A DNA stretch of 41,168 nucleotides from Kiritimatiellia bacterium. GTDB lineage: Bacteria > Verrucomicrobiota > Kiritimatiellia > SLAD01. Under the pieces are notes generated by a model. It saw only the letters and a list, made by a program, of their open reading frames with translations. It searched no databases and had not been told where the DNA came from. The stretch covers positions 1 to 41,168 of the forward strand of contig SLGY01000009.1 in the NCBI GenBank assembly GCA_007136425.1, written 5' to 3'. Numbering within the stretch: the first letter of the stretch is position 1; every line of letters starts with the position of its first letter. This document shows positions 38,014 to 41,168 of the stretch, in pieces. The translations under genes were made by a program, and so were the position numbers.

Positions 38014-38952
38014 ATGCACGATCCGGTGATGCGGGCGGAGGTGGTCGAGGCGTTGGCGGTGAAGGCCGGCGGGCGGTACATCGACGCGACGCTGGGCGAC
38101 GGCGGACATGCCCGGGCGATCTTGGAACGGGCGGGCGCAACCGGGCGTTTGCTGGGGCTGGATCGGGACGCGGAGGCCCTGAAACGGGCGCGGGAACGAT
38201 TGACGCCGTGGGAACGGCAATGCGCATGGGCGCAGACGAATTTTAGCGGCTTGGACCGCGTGGCGGATGATCACGGGTTCGATGCCGTGGACGGAGTGTT
38301 CTTTGACTTGGGAGTGCGATCCGAGCAGTTGGATCGGGCGGAACGCGGATTCAGTTTCATGCGCGCGGGTCCGCTTGATATGCGCATGGATCGCACTGAA
38401 GCGAGAACGGCGGCGGATTTGGTGAATGACCTGCCGGAAGCCGAGCTGGCGGATTTGTTGTGGCGGTTCGGTGATGAACGCGCTTCGCGCAAGATTGCGG
38501 CCGCTATCGTGCGGCGTCGCGCGGAACGGCCGTTTGCCGGGACGACGGAATTGGCGGAGACGGTCGCCGCCGCGACCGGCGGGCGACGCGGTCGGATTCA
38601 TCCGGCTACGCGCACGTTCATGGCCTTGCGCATGGCGGTGAATGACGAGCTGGCATCGCTTGAAGCGGGGCTTACGGCGGCACTGCACCGGGTTGTGGCC
38701 GGTGGGCGAGTGGTCGTATTGACCTATCACAGTGTGGAAGACCGTCTCGTAAAACAGATTTTGGGTCGGCATATCGGGCGATGGGAATCATTGCAGGCCG
38801 GCGGGCGCGTCTGGCGGGGGACGCTGCCGCGGATGAAGCGAGTGACCCGCAAACCGTTGGTGCCCGGCACAACGGAATTGAAGGAAAACCCGCGAGCGCG
38901 ATCGGCGAAAATGCGGGTGGTGGAAAGGGTGGAACACAATGAAACGGCGTAG
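38014..38952 (+). CDS. rsmH: 16S rRNA (cytosine-N4)-methyltransferase RsmH
   Basis: The 312-residue enzyme (formerly MraW) methylates N4 of C1402 (E. coli numbering) in 16S rRNA using S-adenosylmethionine. Seen are the N-terminal H-D-P-V-M, the SAM motif D-A-T-L-G-D-G-G-H-A, G-L-D-R-D, F-D-L-G-V-R-S-x-Q-L-D, R-G-F-S-F-M-x-x-G-P-L-D-M-R-M and L-T-Y-H-S-V-E-D-R-L-V-K. The length is normal. AAAAGGCG precedes ATG 38014. Its end overlaps the ftsL-like gene by 14 bases. Confidence 0.95.
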   Translation: MHDPVMRAEVVEALAVKAGGRYIDATLGDGGHARAILERAGATGRLLGLDRDAEALKRARERLTPWERQCAWAQTNFSGLDRVADDHGFDAVDGVFFDLGVRSEQLDRAERGFSFMRAGPLDMRMDRTEARTAADLVNDLPEAELADLLWRFGDERASRKIAAAIVRRRAERPFAGTTELAETVAAATGGRRGRIHPATRTFMALRMAVNDELASLEAGLTAALHRVVAGGRVVVLTYHSVEDRLVKQILGRHIGRWESLQAGGRVWRGTLPRMKRVTRKPLVPGTTELKENPRARSAKMRVVERVEHNETA

Positions 38953-39325
38953 AAAGAATAGAAAAAAACAAGCACAGGGCTTTGTCTTTCCCGTGCCATT
39001 GGCTTTGTTTCTCGTCATGGCGACCGTGACGAGCATGGCCTACCTGTGGATGCACGGACGTTGCGAGGCGGCCGGCGCGCGCATTCAGACCCTGGAACGT
39101 GAACGCCAGGAAGTCCGGCAACGATTGTCCCGGGAAGAAATGCGATGGGCCCAAATGAAGACGTTGCCGAACGTCATGGAGGCGGTGAACCGGCTTGATT
39201 TGAACATGGATTGGGCGCCCAACCATCGGGTTGTGCATTTGACCAGACCCGCGTTTCCGAGCGAATTCGAAGGCTTGCCTTTATACGGCGAATTGGCACA
39301 TCTGGACCAGAGCCCGCATGAATGA
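38939..39325 (+). CDS. ftsL: FtsL-like bitopic division protein
   Basis: This 128-residue protein has a very basic N-terminus (K-R-R-R-K-N-R-K-K), one membrane helix (about residues 18-36) and a periplasmic coiled-coil segment (about 40-72, L-E-R-E-R-Q-E-V-R-Q-R-L). A short tail follows. That layout and its place between rsmH and ftsI identify it as FtsL, which links FtsB/FtsQ to the FtsWI septal synthase. FtsL is poorly conserved in sequence, so the call relies on architecture and synteny. It overlaps rsmH by 14 bases and ftsI by four. Confidence 0.8.
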   Translation: MKRRRKNRKKQAQGFVFPVPLALFLVMATVTSMAYLWMHGRCEAAGARIQTLERERQEVRQRLSREEMRWAQMKTLPNVMEAVNRLDLNMDWAPNHRVVHLTRPAFPSEFEGLPLYGELAHLDQSPHE

Positions 39326-41040
39326 TTGAACGGATCCATAAATGGCGCATGGCCGCATTGGCCGTGCTGGTCATGGGAATCCTTGCAGGGCTGGGCGTAC
39401 GTCTGGCCTTTTTGCATTTGGCGTCCCATAAAGATCTCGAAGAGCGTATTGCGCGCATGCGCCACACGGAACGCACGATTGTTGCCGAACGCGGTCGGAT
39501 TCTGGATCGACGCGGGTACACGCTGGCGATGGACTTGGCGATGAAGGATGTCTGGGTGGATCCGATGGCCATTCAGCGGGAAGGACACGGGGGCTTCATC
39601 TCCACGCATCTGGCCCGTATCCTGGACATGAAGCCGGCCGCGGTGCTTGATATCGTGAACAAGGAGGGCCGCCAATTCGAATACATCAAGCGACATGTCC
39701 ACAGCGACCTGGCCGATCAGATTGCGCGGATGTCGTTTCACGGTGTGTATTTCCATGACGTGATGACCCGACACTATGCGCAGGGGGAACTGATGTGCCA
39801 TGTGTTGGGCTTCTCGAATATGGAAGGGGTGGGCAGCGCGGGTGTGGAACAACAATTGAATACGTACCTGCGCGGAATCCCCGGCTTTCGCGTCAGTCAA
39901 CGAGATGGGCGCCGCGCCGAAATGTATAGTCGTCGCCAACTCGATATCGCGCCGCGTCGCGGCGGAGATGTGCAGCTGACGCTGGATCAAAGCCTGCAAT
40001 TCATCATGGAGGCCGCCTTGGACCGCGGGTTGGAAGAATACGGCGGGAAAGCGGCCTGGGCGATCATGATGAAGGTCGATACGGGCGAAATTTTGGCCAT
40101 GGCGTCGCGCCCCGCGTTCGATCTTAACGCCTATCGCACGTCGACGCCGGAGCAGCGGCGAAACCGGGCCATATCCTACAATTACGAGCCGGGATCAACC
40201 TTCAAGGTGCCGGTTTTGGCGGCGGCTTTTAACGAGGGGGTGGTAACTCCGGACGAGATTATCGATTGCGAAAACGGCGTCTGGTATTACCACGGCCGGC
40301 CGTTACGCGATTACCGGCCGAATGGGCGTTTGACCGTGGCGGATGTTGTTAAGAGATCGAGCAATATCGGGACGGCCAAGATCGGATTGCGATTGAGTGA
40401 GGCGCAACTGGAAGAGTATTTGCGCGCTTTCGGCATAGGACGTCGCTCCGGCATCGACTTGCCCGGCGAAGAGGCCGGGATTTTTGCTCCCCGCTCGCGA
40501 TGGTCGGCCATCAGTGTCACACGCTTGGCGATGGGCCATGAGGTGGCGGTCACGGCCTTGCAATTGCTGAACGCCGTCAATGCGGTCGCCAACGACGGAT
40601 TCCTGATGCAGCCCTACGTCGTAAAAAGGGTGACGGACCGGAACGGACGCGTCATTCGAGAGGGCGAGCCGCACGTGCTCTCCCGCCCGGTTCGCCCGGA
40701 AACGGCGCGGTTGATGGCGCAATTGCTCGCGCGGGTGACCGAAGAGGGCGGAACTGGACGGAACGCACGCATGGAGGGCTATCGTGTGGCCGGCAAAACG
40801 GGTACGGCGCAGAAACCGATTCCGGGCGGATACTCGGATCGCCTGAACATCGCCTCCTTCGTCGGCTTCCTGCCCGCGGACGATCCGGAAATCAGCATGG
40901 TGGTGGTGGTGGACGAGCCTTTGCCCTTGCGCACGGGAGGCGCGGTGGCCGCGCCCATTTTCCGGGATATCGCCGAACAGGCCGTACGCTATTTGGACAT
41001 ACCGGCCACCGAAGAAGACCCGCAATTGGCGGCGTATTGA
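39322..41040 (+). CDS. ftsI: Septal peptidoglycan transpeptidase FtsI (PBP3, class B)
   Basis: The 572-residue penicillin-binding protein crosslinks septal peptidoglycan. It has one N-terminal membrane anchor (about residues 8-34), then R-G-R-I-L-D-R-R-G of the dimerisation domain. The transpeptidase domain carries S-T-F-K (active Ser in E-P-G-S-T-F-K), S-S-N in K-R-S-S-N-I-G and K-T-G in A-G-K-T-G-T-A-Q. All three catalytic motifs are intact and no PASTA repeats follow. It starts in the ftsL stop (ATGA). murE follows at 33 bases. Confidence 0.95.
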   Translation: MIERIHKWRMAALAVLVMGILAGLGVRLAFLHLASHKDLEERIARMRHTERTIVAERGRILDRRGYTLAMDLAMKDVWVDPMAIQREGHGGFISTHLARILDMKPAAVLDIVNKEGRQFEYIKRHVHSDLADQIARMSFHGVYFHDVMTRHYAQGELMCHVLGFSNMEGVGSAGVEQQLNTYLRGIPGFRVSQRDGRRAEMYSRRQLDIAPRRGGDVQLTLDQSLQFIMEAALDRGLEEYGGKAAWAIMMKVDTGEILAMASRPAFDLNAYRTSTPEQRRNRAISYNYEPGSTFKVPVLAAAFNEGVVTPDEIIDCENGVWYYHGRPLRDYRPNGRLTVADVVKRSSNIGTAKIGLRLSEAQLEEYLRAFGIGRRSGIDLPGEEAGIFAPRSRWSAISVTRLAMGHEVAVTALQLLNAVNAVANDGFLMQPYVVKRVTDRNGRVIREGEPHVLSRPVRPETARLMAQLLARVTEEGGTGRNARMEGYRVAGKTGTAQKPIPGGYSDRLNIASFVGFLPADDPEISMVVVVDEPLPLRTGGAVAAPIFRDIAEQAVRYLDIPATEEDPQLAAY

Positions 41041-41073
41041 TCAAACGATTGTATTGTGAAGGAGGGGTGGACC

Positions 41074-41168
41074 GTGATTTTGGGACCGCTGACAATGAAT
41101 GCCATGAGATTGGAAAACATAGTCCGCGCACTGGGCGGCGACCCCGCGATGGCGGCGGGTTTCTGGGA
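41074..41168 (+). CDS. murE: Start of MurE (UDP-MurNAc-tripeptide synthetase), cut by window edge
   Basis: Thirty-one codons are visible from GTG 41074, which is preceded by AAGGAGGGG at a suitable distance. ATG 41095 and ATG 41104 are later in-frame alternatives. The visible part (M-R-L-E-N-I-V-R-A-L-G-G) resembles the N-terminus of MurE ligases, and murE normally follows ftsI. Too little is seen to confirm the family directly, so the call is mainly from gene order. Confidence 0.55.
   Translation, partial: MILGPLTMNAMRLENIVRALGGDPAMAAGFW

Overview
The window looks like chromosomal DNA from an anaerobic, saccharolytic bacterium of the PVC superphylum, most probably Kiritimatiellota or a neighbouring Verrucomicrobiota lineage. 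This is inferred from the mix of genes and not from a marker gene. The pointers are several exported proteins of types common in those genomes (BspA-like leucine-rich repeats, parallel beta-helix, type-3 thrombospondin repeat, CAP, formylglycine-generating-enzyme fold), a trimeric [FeFe] hydrogenase, and a dcw cluster opening with mraZ. No rRNA, tRNA, CRISPR array, intact transposon or prophage was seen. Housekeeping genes are near 60% GC by hand counts on sample lines. The LRR gene and the 16.7-18.4 kb block are clearly richer in AT.

Layout. 1-2.3 kb: the 5' part of an exported LRR protein, a VapBC-type toxin-antitoxin pair and a truncated cupin copy, all on the minus strand. 2.4-4.9 kb: a large exported protein. 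4.9-5.9 kb (minus): a complete cupin and a membrane-anchored lytic transglycosylase. 6.2-12.0 kb (plus): a sucrose cluster in the order sucrose-phosphate synthase, sucrose-phosphate phosphatase, fructokinase, amylosucrase, followed by a YjbQ-family gene and priA. 14.8-16.7 kb: an exported CAP protein. 16.7-18.4 kb (minus): antitoxin, PIN toxin and an exported FGE-fold protein whose ends overlap like links of a chain. 18.7-21.2 kb: a beta-helix protein and an ANIGW-repeat protein. 21.3-25.05 kb (minus): dimeric dUTPase, a thioredoxin-fold exported protein and a P-type cation ATPase. 25.2-28.7 kb (plus): psiE-like, trxB, an MsbA-type ABC exporter and a small membrane protein. 28.9-30.9 kb: a DEAD-box helicase with a long structured leader and a helical ferritin-like protein. 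30.9-36.7 kb (minus): hydrogenase subunits hndA, hndC and hndD, then a sodium:solute symporter. 37.2 kb to the end: mraZ, a small gene, rsmH, ftsL-like, ftsI and the start of murE.

How they work together. The sucrose cluster can make sucrose (SPS plus SPP) and split it again into alpha-glucan and fructose (amylosucrase), with fructokinase recycling the fructose. That fits a compatible-solute and storage cycle. The SPS carries a phosphatase-like C-terminal domain that has lost its catalytic residues, which explains the separate SPP gene. The hydrogenase would dispose of NADH electrons as H2 during fermentation. Its flavoprotein subunit is unusual: it has two tandem thioredoxin-like N-terminal domains without any [2Fe-2S] ligand cysteines, and no C-terminal ferredoxin domain. 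This suggests an NADH-only, non-bifurcating design.

The clearest regulatory signals are three TGG repeats at exactly 10-bp spacing over the mraZ promoter, and near-consensus promoters placed so close to both antitoxin start codons that leaderless mRNAs are predicted.
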